The notes under the pieces: model-generated
What the model was told of the DNA's origin: nothing
Database searches by the model: none
The model's input: only the letters and a program-made list of their open reading frames with translations
Assembly (NCBI GenBank): GCA_945865535.1
Contig: CAMBDW010000001.1
Location: 113,659 to 177,658 of the forward strand
DNA length: 64,000 nucleotides
DNA from: Chryseobacterium gleum
GTDB taxonomy: Bacteria; Bacteroidota; Bacteroidia; Flavobacteriales; BACL11
Direction: 5' to 3'
Program-made: the position numbers and the translations under genes
Shown: in pieces, positions 8,241 to 17,197 of the stretch
Layout: every line of letters starts with the position of its first letter
Position numbering within the stretch: the first letter of the stretch is position 1

Positions 8241-9842
8241 ATGGTACAAATTATTGGCTACATCCTTTTTACAGTATTAATTTTATTTATTGCAAAAACT
8301 TATTTGGATAAAAAAGGACATCCAAAAGCACTCTTTTATTTGTTTTTTGCAGAGATGTGGGAGCGCTTTTCATTTTATGGAATGCGTGCCTTACTTACTC
8401 TTTATTTAATAAAAGATTACTATAATCATCTAGAAAATAATGAAGAAGTTGCTTATGGAATTTATGCTGCTTATGGATCTTTAGTCTACCTAACACCTTT
8501 AATTGGAGGCTATTTAGCGGATAAATACATTGGCTATCGAAAATCAATACTTTTTGGAGGAATATTAATGGCTATTGGTCATTTCTTTATGGCCTTTCCA
8601 TCTGACTTTTTCTTTTATGGTGCCCTTGGACTTTTAATTATGGGTAATGGCTTCTTTAAGCCTAATATCTCTACTCTTGTTGGCTCCCTATATGAAGAAG
8701 GTGATATAAAAAGAGATGGAGGTTTTACTATCTTTTATATGGGTATTAACTTAGGGGCCATGATTGCTCCACTATTTTGCGGCTATTTAGGAGAGGTTTA
8801 TGGATGGCATTGGGGATTCGGAGCAGCAGGATTTGGAATGCTAGCAGGTTTAGTTGTTTTCTGGAAAGGAATAAATGCAAATGTATTAGAAGACAAGGGA
8901 TTGCAACCAGCTGAGTACATTGGAAAGAAGGTAGCTGGATTATCTATAACTAAACTTATTTATGGATTAGGCTTTTTAGCTGTTCCAGTCTTTGCTTATC
9001 TTATTATACTCGACACTCAATCACAGATATTAGGAAATGTACTAACAGTAGTTGGTGCTGGAGTACTACTTTATGTAGGATATATTATTTATGATTTTAA
9101 AGCGGTACAAAAAGATCATCAAAGTGGAGATAGACTTATTGCCATTATGATACTTGCGGTATTTTGCACCATCTTCTGGGCATGTTTTGAACAGGCAGGA
9201 AGCTCCCTTACAGTATGGGCTGACAAATGTGTTAATTTAGTTGGAATGAATGCCTCACAAACAAATGCGATTAATCCTTTCTACATTGTGCTTTTAGCTA
9301 TTCCCTTTGCTTGGATGTGGACAAAATTAGGCTTTCTAAATAAAAACCCAAATACAGCTATGAAATTTGCTCTAGGTATTTTTCAATTAGGTTTAGGATT
9401 CTTAATATTTGCATCCACTGCTCACTTTATGGATGATAATGGCAAAATTCCTTTCTTATTTGTATTCTTAGGATATTTCTTAATTACTACAGGGGAATTA
9501 TTTTTATCTCCAATAGGACTGTCAAAAGTAACAGAGCTAGCACCAAAAAAGATTGCAGCATTTATGATGGGAGTATGGTTCTTGTCTTCTACTTTTGCTC
9601 ATTACATTTCAGGAATGATTGCAAAACTTACCACTTCAGGAAATGAAAATACAGAAAGTAATTGGCTTTCTGATTTAAGTAATTGGTTTATGGGTAACCC
9701 TGACACTTCAAATCAAGCAGTAGCCACTCTTTTGCAATACAATAGTATTTATGCTCAAATAGGTTTTGTTACAATATTTATAGCATTATTCGTTGTTATT
9801 ATATCACCTTTTATTAAAAAACTGATGCACGGCATCCACTAA
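8241..9842 (+). CDS. POT/PTR family proton-coupled peptide transporter
   Basis: A 533-residue major facilitator of the proton-dependent oligopeptide transporter family with about 12-14 membrane helices. The ExxERF signature is in AEMWERFSFYGMRALL (helix 1), and NGFFKPNISTLVG and FYMGINLGAMIAP match the PTR2 signatures of helices 4-5. Di- and tripeptides are the expected cargo, driven by the proton gradient. It lies 44 bases after the dipeptidyl peptidase gene, which supports a joint role in peptide uptake. The upstream TATTTTCG near 8209-8216 is one mismatch from a -7 element, so it may have its own weak promoter. Confidence 0.92.
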   Translation: MVQIIGYILFTVLILFIAKTYLDKKGHPKALFYLFFAEMWERFSFYGMRALLTLYLIKDYYNHLENNEEVAYGIYAAYGSLVYLTPLIGGYLADKYIGYRKSILFGGILMAIGHFFMAFPSDFFFYGALGLLIMGNGFFKPNISTLVGSLYEEGDIKRDGGFTIFYMGINLGAMIAPLFCGYLGEVYGWHWGFGAAGFGMLAGLVVFWKGINANVLEDKGLQPAEYIGKKVAGLSITKLIYGLGFLAVPVFAYLIILDTQSQILGNVLTVVGAGVLLYVGYIIYDFKAVQKDHQSGDRLIAIMILAVFCTIFWACFEQAGSSLTVWADKCVNLVGMNASQTNAINPFYIVLLAIPFAWMWTKLGFLNKNPNTAMKFALGIFQLGLGFLIFASTAHFMDDNGKIPFLFVFLGYFLITTGELFLSPIGLSKVTELAPKKIAAFMMGVWFLSSTFAHYISGMIAKLTTSGNENTESNWLSDLSNWFMGNPDTSNQAVATLLQYNSIYAQIGFVTIFIALFVVIISPFIKKLMHGIH

Positions 9843-9854
9843 AAAACAAACAAA

Positions 9855-10322
9855 ATGAAAAAATTATTAGCAGTATTATTAGTAGCATTATCTCTCAATG
9901 GGTTTGCTCAATCACAAAAATTAACTTGGCACACTGATATGAACAAAGCTATTGAATTATCAGTTAAAACAAAAAAACCACTATTCATGTTCTTTACTGG
10001 AAGTGATTGGTGTGGCTGGTGCAAAAAATTGGTTGCTGAAGTATTTGAAAAAGAAGAATTTAAAACCTGGGCAACGAAAAATGTTATTCTTGTTGAACTT
10101 GATTTCCCAAAAAGAACGCCTATTTCTGAACAACTCAAAAAACAAAATGGAGAATTAGGTCAAATGTTTGGAGTTAGAGGATACCCAACTATTCATTTTG
10201 TTAAGCCCGGAAAAGACGAGAAAGGAAATACTAACTTAAATTCAATAGGACAAACCGGTTATGTTGCTGGTGGTCCTAGTGCATGGATTGCAAGTGCAAA
10301 CCAAATTCTAAAAATCAAATAA
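9855..10322 (+). CDS. Exported thioredoxin-like protein (CGWC)
   Basis: A 155-residue protein with a cleavable signal ending in NGFAQ (residues 1-19) and a single thioredoxin fold. The redox pair is Cys53-Gly-Trp-Cys56 in SDWCGWCKK, followed by the cis-Pro strand RGYPTIHFV. It resembles the DUF255/thioredoxin_7 group of periplasmic thioredoxins. A role in reducing or isomerising disulfides in envelope proteins is likely but unproven. It starts 12 bases after the peptide transporter and is separated by one base from a second thioredoxin gene, so the three probably share a transcript. Confidence 0.85.
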   Translation: MKKLLAVLLVALSLNGFAQSQKLTWHTDMNKAIELSVKTKKPLFMFFTGSDWCGWCKKLVAEVFEKEEFKTWATKNVILVELDFPKRTPISEQLKKQNGELGQMFGVRGYPTIHFVKPGKDEKGNTNLNSIGQTGYVAGGPSAWIASANQILKIK

Positions 10323-10323
10323 G

Positions 10324-10824
10324 ATGAGAAAATTAGTTATTCTTTTACTAACTCTCACTCCATTATTGGGTTTCTCTCAAAGGAAAGTACAAAATGAAAT
10401 TGCTTGGCTTCCACTAGAAAAAGCTAAAGAATTAGCAAAAAAAAACAATAAAAAGATACTCATTTTCTTTTATAAGAAGGATTGTACTTATTGTGAGGAA
10501 ATGAAAAAAACAACATTACAAGATCCCGCTGTTGTTAATTTAATAAATAGCAACTTCTTTCCAGTTAAAATAGACAGCAGAATTAAAGACACCATCATAT
10601 ATAATGGAATAGCTTATGGTAACCAACAACCTGCATCTTCTGGAAGACATGATTGGAGACATGATTTCTTTGCAGAAGTAGCAGCTTTTACTCAAAATGG
10701 TACTTCTCAAATTACTACTCCAACCATAGTTTTATTTAATAACAACTTTGGAAAAATAATCAATATCCCTGGTAAACAGCCGAAAGAACAGCTGTTAAGA
10801 ACACTACAAAACCATATAAAATAA
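10324..10824 (+). CDS. Exported thioredoxin-like protein (CTYC)
   Basis: A 166-residue thioredoxin-fold protein with a signal peptide (MRKLVILLLTLTPLLGFSQ). The active-site pair is Cys54-Thr-Tyr-Cys57 in KKDCTYCEEM, and TTPTIVLF supplies the cis-Pro. It is only distantly similar to the preceding thioredoxin and carries a His/Arg-rich insertion, SSGRHDWRHDF, before the cis-Pro strand. The different dipeptides between the cysteines (GW and TY) suggest different redox potentials and perhaps partner roles. It is the last gene before an intrinsic terminator at 10823-10852. Confidence 0.82.
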   Translation: MRKLVILLLTLTPLLGFSQRKVQNEIAWLPLEKAKELAKKNNKKILIFFYKKDCTYCEEMKKTTLQDPAVVNLINSNFFPVKIDSRIKDTIIYNGIAYGNQQPASSGRHDWRHDFFAEVAAFTQNGTSQITTPTIVLFNNNFGKIINIPGKQPKEQLLRTLQNHIK

Positions 10825-10852
10825 AAAAGAGGAGCTTAGCTCCTCTTTTTTT
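10823..10852 (+). terminator. Intrinsic terminator after the thioredoxin pair
   Basis: A perfect hairpin GAGGAGC-TTA-GCTCCTC flanked by an A run and a T run of seven, starting right at the stop codon of the second thioredoxin gene. The symmetric A/T flanks mean it could also work for the minus strand, where the tRNA-His transcript arrives. Confidence 0.88.
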
Positions 10853-10856
10853 ATAG

Positions 10857-10931
10857 GGTGACTGATGGGGCTCGAACCCACGACCCCCGGCTCCACAAAC
10901 CAGTGCTCTAACCAGCTGAGCTACAATCACC
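10857..10931 (-). tRNA. tRNA-His (anticodon GTG)
   Basis: The minus strand folds into a full cloverleaf: acceptor GTGATTG/CAGTCAC, D-arm GCTC...GAGC, anticodon stem CTGGT/GCCGG with loop TTGTGGA (anticodon GTG), and T-arm GTGGG-TTCGAGC-CCCAT. The extra 5' G (G-1) opposite C73, the identity element of tRNA-His, is encoded in the gene. CCA is not encoded. A -7 element lies 12 bases upstream (10944-10951), and the hairpin at 10823-10852 would terminate the transcript. Confidence 0.97.
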
Positions 10932-10943
10932 ATTTATCGGTTG

Positions 10944-10951
10944 CAAATATA
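10944..10951 (-). promoter_or_regulatory. -7 promoter element for tRNA-His
   Basis: The minus strand reads TATATTTG followed by C, an exact match to TAnnTTTG, 12 bases before the first tRNA base. Confidence 0.6.
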
Positions 10952-10983
10952 TAATTTTCTGTAAAAAATTAGATTAATCTAAC

Positions 10984-10991
10984 TACATTTG
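10984..10991 (+). promoter_or_regulatory. -7 promoter element for copA
   Basis: TACATTTG matches TAnnTTTG and ends 7 bases before the copA ATG, implying a very short or absent leader. Confidence 0.5.
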
Positions 10992-10998
10992 TTGTCTG

Positions 10999-13098
10999 AT
11001 GAATCCAATTAAGAAAAAAATAAAAATCCAGGTAGAAGGGATGAGTTGTGCTAACTGTGCTGCAGGAATAAAGAAGCATTTAGAAGCTAAAGGATTGGAA
11101 AATGTAAATGTGAATTTTTCAACTGGAGAAGCTAGTTGCAATATAGAAAATAACCAATCTGAGAAAGAAGTAGCAAAAATCATAAAAGAATTAGGCTACA
11201 CTGTAATTACAAATAGCAAAAAAGATGGATTATCAAAAGTGGAAAAATACTTTTACTTCACACTCTTTTTTACCCTGCCTCTTTTCTCTCACATGTTTGT
11301 TGGGAAAGAAAGTGTTTTACATCAGCCTTTAATACAATTTCTACTTTGTTTACCAGTATATGTAGTAGGCCTACTCTATTTTGGTAAAAGTGCTTGGAGT
11401 TCATTAAAAACAGGTGTTCCAAATATGGACGTACTCATTTTTATCGGTTCATCAGCAGCATTCTTTTATAGTATTTATGGCTGGATACTTTTTGGAGGCA
11501 CCCATGAAGCACACAATTATCTATTTTTTGAAACCTCTGCAACCATCATCACTTTAGTACTTTTAGGAAATGTATTAGAACATAAATCAGTACAAAAAAC
11601 GACATCAGCAATTGGAGATTTATCGGCTATACAAGAAGTAATTGCAAAAAAAGAAACCTCTGGAAAAATAGAAGAGATTCCATTTGATGAAATACAACTT
11701 AACGATATTCTAATTATCAATACTGGAGACAAAATACCAACTGATGGAATAATACTAAGTGGTGTTTGTTTAATTGACGAATCTATGATAACAGGCGAAA
11801 GTATGCCTGTAAGTAAAAAAGTTGGAGATGAAGTGATTGGCGGGACAATTATTACCGATGGAAGCATCAAAATAAAAGCTTCAAAAATTGGAGATGACAC
11901 ACTACTCTCTCAGATTATTGACCTTGTAAAAAATGCACAGAATAACAAACCAAATATTCAAAAATTAGGAGACAGAGTGAGTGCTGTTTTTGTACCAGTT
12001 GTAATTAGCATATCAATACTTACTTTTTTCATTGGACATTATGCTTTCGAAATAGCTGTACAAGATGCTTTTTTACGAGCAATTGCTGTACTGGTTATCT
12101 CTTGTCCGTGTGCAATGGGATTGGCTACTCCAACTGCAGTAATGGTTGGTATTGGTAGGGCTGCAAAAAATGGAATTCTGATAAAAGGTGGTGATACATT
12201 AGAAAAACTGGCTACCATTAAGAATATTGTTTTTGATAAAACAGGAACACTTACAACAGGAAAATTTGAAGTTTCTGAATTCAATTTAATTGAAGGTGAT
12301 GAGTCAGAAATTAAAAACATAATTTACAATATAGAGCAACACAGCTCCCACCCTATTGCAAAATCTTTATGTACTGCTTTTAAAGCATACAATTCATCTT
12401 TAGAACTAACGGATATTAAAGAAGAAAAAGGTAAAAGCATAAGTGCCAAAATAAGTGAAAATACCTATCAAATCGGTTCAGCAAAGATTACTAATACGCA
12501 GGAAACCCATGATTTGTATGTTCTTAAAAACAACAAATTAATAGCTACATTAAATATTAGTGACACTCTAAAATCAAACACAAAAGAAGTGTTAACTCAA
12601 ATTAAGCAAAAAGGATACAACATTACTTTATTGAGTGGCGATAAAAAATTAAAGTGCGAAACAATTGCTAAATCTTTAGCAATTGATACTGTTTATAGCG
12701 AACAATTACCTCAAGATAAAATAGAAAAAATTCAGCAAATTGATGCAGAATTTCCAACTGCAATGGTTGGCGATGGAATAAATGATGCTCCTGCACTAGC
12801 CAAAGCAACTATTGGAATCTCATTAGGAAATGCCACTCAAGTAGCTATCCAAACAGCTGATGTAGTTTTATTAAATAATGAGAATTTAGACCAATTGCCC
12901 AAAGCACTATCAGTAGGAAAACATACCTTACTTACTATAAAACAGAATCTTTTTTGGGCGTTTGCTTACAATTTAGTTGCAATACCAATTGCCATTAGCG
13001 GACTATTAAACCCCATGTGGGGAGCACTCTTTATGGCTTTTTCTGATGTTATTGTAATAGGAAACTCAATTAGGTTGGGTTATAAGAAAATTTTTTAG
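10999..13098 (+). CDS. copA: Copper-translocating P1B-type ATPase
   Basis: A 699-residue inner-membrane ATPase that exports Cu(I). It has one N-terminal heavy-metal domain (GMSCANC, Cys17 and Cys20), the actuator TGES at 265-268, the transmembrane metal site Cys369-Pro-Cys371, the phosphorylated Asp413 in DKTGT, the nucleotide-domain HP pair in SSHPIAKS (about 454) and GDGINDAPAL near the hinge. Cys-Pro-Cys with one HMA domain fits P1B-1 copper pumps. A -7 element ends seven bases before the ATG. The last 46 codons and the downstream spacer are repeated at 15160-15354 as part of a tandem duplication. Confidence 0.95.
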   Translation: MNPIKKKIKIQVEGMSCANCAAGIKKHLEAKGLENVNVNFSTGEASCNIENNQSEKEVAKIIKELGYTVITNSKKDGLSKVEKYFYFTLFFTLPLFSHMFVGKESVLHQPLIQFLLCLPVYVVGLLYFGKSAWSSLKTGVPNMDVLIFIGSSAAFFYSIYGWILFGGTHEAHNYLFFETSATIITLVLLGNVLEHKSVQKTTSAIGDLSAIQEVIAKKETSGKIEEIPFDEIQLNDILIINTGDKIPTDGIILSGVCLIDESMITGESMPVSKKVGDEVIGGTIITDGSIKIKASKIGDDTLLSQIIDLVKNAQNNKPNIQKLGDRVSAVFVPVVISISILTFFIGHYAFEIAVQDAFLRAIAVLVISCPCAMGLATPTAVMVGIGRAAKNGILIKGGDTLEKLATIKNIVFDKTGTLTTGKFEVSEFNLIEGDESEIKNIIYNIEQHSSHPIAKSLCTAFKAYNSSLELTDIKEEKGKSISAKISENTYQIGSAKITNTQETHDLYVLKNNKLIATLNISDTLKSNTKEVLTQIKQKGYNITLLSGDKKLKCETIAKSLAIDTVYSEQLPQDKIEKIQQIDAEFPTAMVGDGINDAPALAKATIGISLGNATQVAIQTADVVLLNNENLDQLPKALSVGKHTLLTIKQNLFWAFAYNLVAIPIAISGLLNPMWGALFMAFSDVIVIGNSIRLGYKKIF

Positions 13099-13146
13099 TA
13101 CATTAGCCTCCTAATTTAAAAACAATTAAACCCAAAACTAAACAAT

Positions 13147-15069
13147 ATGAAAAAAACAACTACATTTATTACTAGTATCTTATTTGCTGTAGCTTTATCT
13201 GCACAAATAGTTCCTGGTCAAAATCATTCTGGTTTAAAAGCCAAATATGATAAAGTGATTATGAGTGGTGATGAAGACTTATCCTATTTAATGGTCAATC
13301 CAAATCCTCACACTTATCCTGTACTAAATTCAAATTCAAAAAGCACAATGACATCTGAGATAATTGGATGGACAACTTATGATTTACAGACTAATGGTTC
13401 GGTTCAAAACAGAATTGCTGTACATGATAATGGTACAATTTCTGCTGCCTGGACTATGTCGGCAGAATTTAATGCTATTTGGGATGATAGAGGAACTGGA
13501 TATAATTATTTTGATGGGAGTAATTGGATTTTTTCTGCACCACAGCCTCCATTTCCAAATCCTAGATTAGAAAATTCAAGAGTTGGCTGGGCTTCTGTGA
13601 TCGCTTTAGGAAATGGAGGAGAGCGTGTAATTACACATAGCACACAAAATAGTGTGCTTAATCAATGCAGTAGAGCTTCAATTGGAACAGGGGCATGGAC
13701 AAATGCTATGATAGGTGAATATTATATGATTTGGAACAGATCAGCAGCCGGTGGCTTAGATGGAAATACGATACATACGATTGCATTAACTGAACCTACT
13801 GGAGGAACTTGGAGCGGCTCACTTTATCATGGTTTAAATGGGGCCGTACTTTACTTCAGATCTCAAGATGGTGGATCTAACTGGGATATTGACACTATGT
13901 TAATACCAGGTATGGACACATCTAGTTTCTTAGGTTTTAGTGCAGATGATTATGCTATAGCTGCACAAGGAGAAACTGTAGTTATTGCATATTTTAATGC
14001 CTGGGGAGATTCATTCATTATGAAATCAACTGACAATGGAGATACATGGGCAAAAACAATTTTTCTTAATTTTCCTGTAGATAAATATGCCGTTGATGAA
14101 GGTATAGATTTAGATAGTGATGGTGTTTTAGATCAAGTATATTCTACTGATAATACTGGTAGCTTAATCCTTGATAATAATGGAGATGCCCATGTATTTT
14201 ATGGAGTTATGAGTTATTCAGATGATGATTTGGCTGATGGAAATTATACTTATGTACCATTTACTAATGGAATCGCTTATTGGAATGAAAGCTTTGGGCC
14301 AGATAATACACCAGCATCAGTACATGCTGGAGATACTTCATTGTGGTATTCGGATATGATGAACAATCATTGGATTGCTGAGGCACCAGATTTAAATGGT
14401 GACCCTAATATATTTGGTATTGATGAAATAGCAGGATACGCTAACTACGGAAGAGGTTTAGCTTCAATGGCAAGTGCTGGATTAGCTTCAAATGGGGATT
14501 TATATCTTTCTTTCTCTGGCTACACTGAAACAATCGATAATGGGATACAAGTATTTAGACATATTTATGTCACTAAATCAGAAGATGGTGGTATTACTTG
14601 GAAAACTCCAGTAGATGTAACTCCTTATGATGGACCAAATGATTTTAATGGAATGCATGAATGTGTATTTGGATCAATGAGCCCTATAGTAGATGATAAA
14701 ATAAGAATGGTTTACCAAATGGATTATGAGCCAGGAATAACATTACAAGGTGATATGGATCCGGTTGATTGGAATGCAATCGTGTACCTAGAAATTGACA
14801 CAGCTGGCTTATTTATCAATGCTACATCTTGGAATTGTGATCCAATAAATGGGTGTATTGATCCTGGAAATGGAAATGGTCAATATACTACATTAGCTGC
14901 TTGTAATGCTGTTTGTAATACAACTGCTATCATTGAGACTGAGGACAGTTTAAAAGTAAATGACAACCGAATATTTGATGTACTTGGTAGAGAGTGGAAA
15001 TCAAATTTTGCTGATTTGCCAAAAGGAGTGTATATTATAAATGGAAAAAAGGTTTTTAAAACAAACTAA
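13147..15069 (+). CDS. Secreted Asp-box beta-propeller protein with T9SS sorting domain (copy 1)
   Basis: A 640-residue exported protein. Residues 1-19 are a signal peptide. The body has at least three Asp-box motifs of sialidase-like propellers: SQDGGSNW (239-246), STDNGDTW (294-301) and SEDGGITW (478-485), and a calcium-type loop DLDSDGVLD. No sialidase catalytic residues were identified, so enzymatic activity is uncertain. About 45 C-terminal residues (RIFDVLGREW ... LPKGVYIINGKKVFKTN) form a type IX secretion sorting domain. Between body and sorting domain lies a short Cys-rich module (14815-14918) absent from copy 2. TACATTAG upstream (13099-13106) is one mismatch from a -7 element. No function is recognised; adhesin or polymer-binding roles are possible. 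Confidence 0.8.
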   Translation: MKKTTTFITSILFAVALSAQIVPGQNHSGLKAKYDKVIMSGDEDLSYLMVNPNPHTYPVLNSNSKSTMTSEIIGWTTYDLQTNGSVQNRIAVHDNGTISAAWTMSAEFNAIWDDRGTGYNYFDGSNWIFSAPQPPFPNPRLENSRVGWASVIALGNGGERVITHSTQNSVLNQCSRASIGTGAWTNAMIGEYYMIWNRSAAGGLDGNTIHTIALTEPTGGTWSGSLYHGLNGAVLYFRSQDGGSNWDIDTMLIPGMDTSSFLGFSADDYAIAAQGETVVIAYFNAWGDSFIMKSTDNGDTWAKTIFLNFPVDKYAVDEGIDLDSDGVLDQVYSTDNTGSLILDNNGDAHVFYGVMSYSDDDLADGNYTYVPFTNGIAYWNESFGPDNTPASVHAGDTSLWYSDMMNNHWIAEAPDLNGDPNIFGIDEIAGYANYGRGLASMASAGLASNGDLYLSFSGYTETIDNGIQVFRHIYVTKSEDGGITWKTPVDVTPYDGPNDFNGMHECVFGSMSPIVDDKIRMVYQMDYEPGITLQGDMDPVDWNAIVYLEIDTAGLFINATSWNCDPINGCIDPGNGNGQYTTLAACNAVCNTTAIIETEDSLKVNDNRIFDVLGREWKSNFADLPKGVYIINGKKVFKTN

Positions 15070-15084
15070 TCTTTAATCATAAGA

Positions 15085-15117
15085 TAAAAAAAGCCGAGCA
15101 TTTGCTCGGCTTTTTTT
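15085..15117 (+). terminator. Intrinsic terminator after Asp-box copy 1
   Basis: Hairpin AAGCCGAGCA-TT-TGCTCGGCTT with A and T flanks. It is the twin of the one at 17167-17197; only the loop differs (TT versus AA). Confidence 0.88.
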
Positions 15118-15132
15118 AATTAATCCTAAAAA

Positions 15133-15165
15133 TTATTTAATCTCTAAAAGTGAATCAACTTTTGG
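15133..15165 (-). pseudogene. bshB1 3'-end stub at the duplication junction
   Basis: 33 bases identical to 17195-17227, encoding on the minus strand the last residues PKVDSLLEIK and stop of BshB1. Similarity ends at TTTTGG, where copA-derived sequence begins. It cannot make a product and is a scar of the duplication. Confidence 0.9.
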
Positions 15166-15306
15166 GAATTTGCTTACAATTTAGTTGCAATACCAATTGC
15201 CATTAGCGGACTATTAAACCACATGTGGGGAGCACTCTTTATGGCTTTTTCTGATGTTATTGTAATTGGAAATTCAATAAGGTTGGGTTACAAGAAAATT
15301 TTTTAG
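15160..15306 (+). pseudogene. copA 3'-end stub at the duplication junction
   Basis: About 147 bases aligned to copA 12952-13098 at constant offset. The last 46 codons and TAG remain in frame. Differences in this stretch include four synonymous changes (ATA/ATT, AAC/AAT, ATT/ATA, TAT/TAC) and one Pro-to-His. There is no start codon or promoter for it. It now forms the upstream region of Asp-box copy 2. Confidence 0.92.
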
Positions 15307-15354
15307 TACATTAGCCTCATAATTTAAAAACAATTAAACCCAAAACAAAACAAT

Positions 15355-17148
15355 ATGAAAAAAACGACTACATTTATTGCTAGTATCTTATTTGCTGTAG
15401 CTTTATATGCACAAATAGTTCCTGGTCAAAATCATTCTGGTTTAAAAGCCAAATATGATAAAATAACTATTAGTGGTAATGAAGCATTATATCACTTAAT
15501 GGTAAATCCTAACCCTCACGCTTCAGCAGTTGCTAACTCAAAAGCAGGTGCTACGGAAACTTTAATTGGCACAAGTACTTATGATTTGCAATCTAATGGT
15601 GCAGTTCAAAACAGAATTGTTGTACATGATGATGGCACTATCTCTGCTGGATGGACTATGTCTCAAGAATACAACACTACTTATTCTGATAGAGGTACTG
15701 GATATAATTTCTTTGACGGAACATCTTGGGTAGCCCAACCAACCGCAAGATTAGAGTCATCAAGAGGGGGATGGCCATCAATAATTGCTTTAGGAAATGG
15801 AGGTGAATGTGCAATCACACACAATACTGCTAACAGTCTTATTAATAATACTTCTAGAACTAATATAGGAACTGGAGCTTGGACTGAAAATACTGTAACA
15901 CCCGATTATTTGATATGGAACAGATCAGCAGCTGGAGGTATTGATGGAAATACAATACATATGATTGCATTAACTGAACCGTCAGGAGGAACTTGGACTG
16001 GATTACCATTTAATGGAGTAAGCGGAGCTTTATTATACTATCGTTCCCAAGATGGTGGTATAACTTGGGATATTACTGATATGCAATTACCAGGAACAGA
16101 TAGTTCAGCACAAATAGGAATGAGTGGAGATGTTTATGCAATAGCAGCCAAAGGACAAACTGTGGCTGTAGCTTACTTTGATGACTGGGGAGATTCATTT
16201 ATTGTAAAATCTACTTCTAATGGTGATTCTGCAACTTGGACTAAAACAACTTTCCTTGATTTTCCAGTTGACAAATACGCAATGGATGATGGACTTGACC
16301 TAGATAATGATGATACACTCGACTATGTTTATTCTACAGATAATTGTGGTGCTCTAATTCTTGATGACTTTGGTGATGCTCATGTATTTTATGGAGTAAT
16401 GGAATATAGAGATGATGACTTAACAGATGCTTCTTCTTCTTGGTTTCCAGCAACAAATGGAATTGCATACTGGAACGAAAGTTTCGGTCCAGATACTACT
16501 CCTGCTACTGTACAAGACACTTCATTGTGGTATTCTGATATGATGAACAATCATTGGATTGTTCAAGCTCCTGATTTAAATGGAGATAGTATCGTTTTTG
16601 GTATTGATTCAACCGGAACCTATGCATTATACTTCTTATCAATGGCTTCTATGCCAAATGCTGGACTTGATGCCCTTGGTAATATCTGGTTGTCATTCTC
16701 AGGCTATACTGAAACAGCTGATAATGGGACACAAGTATTTAGACATCTTTATGTCACTAAATCAGAAGATGGTGGTATCACTTGGAAAACTCCAGTAGAT
16801 GTAACTCCACATGATGATTGGGACGGCATGCAAGAAAGTGTATTTGGGTCTATGAGTCCAGTGGTTGATGATAAAATAAGAATTGTTTATCAAAAAGATT
16901 TTGAGCCAGGATTAGCAGTAAGAGGTGATGAAGATATGGTTGATAATAATGATATTATTTACTTAGAAATTGATACAGCTGGTTTATTTGATGGTAGTAC
17001 AACTGCTATAATTGAGACTGAGAATAATTTAAAAATTAACGACAACCGAATATTTGATGTACTTGGCAGAGAGTGGAAAACAAATTTTGCTAATCTTCCA
17101 AAAGGGGTGTATATTATAAATGGAAAAAAAGTTTTTAAAACGAATTAA
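15355..17148 (+). CDS. Secreted Asp-box beta-propeller protein with T9SS sorting domain (copy 2)
   Basis: A 597-residue paralogue of the preceding protein. The first 36 codons differ from copy 1 at only three bases, and the sorting domain is nearly identical, but the body is clearly diverged, by eye about two thirds identical with alternating conserved and variable patches. Asp boxes SQDGGITW (231-238) and SEDGGITW (470-477) are intact; the middle one is degenerate (STSNGDSATW). The calcium-type loop is DLDNDDTLD. It lacks the Cys-rich module and goes from the body straight to the sorting domain. Exported by Sec, then probably by T9SS to the cell surface or medium. Function is not recognised. 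Confidence 0.8.
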   Translation: MKKTTTFIASILFAVALYAQIVPGQNHSGLKAKYDKITISGNEALYHLMVNPNPHASAVANSKAGATETLIGTSTYDLQSNGAVQNRIVVHDDGTISAGWTMSQEYNTTYSDRGTGYNFFDGTSWVAQPTARLESSRGGWPSIIALGNGGECAITHNTANSLINNTSRTNIGTGAWTENTVTPDYLIWNRSAAGGIDGNTIHMIALTEPSGGTWTGLPFNGVSGALLYYRSQDGGITWDITDMQLPGTDSSAQIGMSGDVYAIAAKGQTVAVAYFDDWGDSFIVKSTSNGDSATWTKTTFLDFPVDKYAMDDGLDLDNDDTLDYVYSTDNCGALILDDFGDAHVFYGVMEYRDDDLTDASSSWFPATNGIAYWNESFGPDTTPATVQDTSLWYSDMMNNHWIVQAPDLNGDSIVFGIDSTGTYALYFLSMASMPNAGLDALGNIWLSFSGYTETADNGTQVFRHLYVTKSEDGGITWKTPVDVTPHDDWDGMQESVFGSMSPVVDDKIRIVYQKDFEPGLAVRGDEDMVDNNDIIYLEIDTAGLFDGSTTAIIETENNLKINDNRIFDVLGREWKTNFANLPKGVYIINGKKVFKTN

Positions 17149-17166
17149 TCTTTAATCATAAAATTA

Positions 17167-17197
17167 GAAAAAGCCGAGCAAATGCTCGGCTTTTTTA
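17167..17197. terminator. Bidirectional terminator between Asp-box copy 2 and bshB1
   Basis: Hairpin GCCGAGCA-AA-TGCTCGGC flanked by five A and six T. The TAA of bshB1 (minus strand, 17195-17197) lies in the T run, so one hairpin serves both convergent genes. Confidence 0.88.

Larger units (their letters stand above)
12952..15165 (+). repeat. Tandem duplication, unit 1 (copA 3' end to bshB1 stub)
   Basis: Starts at TTTTGGG inside copA (12952-12958) and ends at TTTTGG (15160-15165). It contains the copA 3' end, the spacer, the first secreted Asp-box gene, its terminator and the last 33 bases of a bshB1 copy. The copA and spacer parts align with unit 2 at a constant offset of 2208 bases. Confidence 0.9.

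Noticed and set aside
15120..15354. Insertion sequence or mobile element between the two Asp-box genes
   Set aside because: No transposase, no terminal inverted repeats and no target-site duplication. All of the sequence is explained by the copA and bshB1 stubs and the copied spacer.
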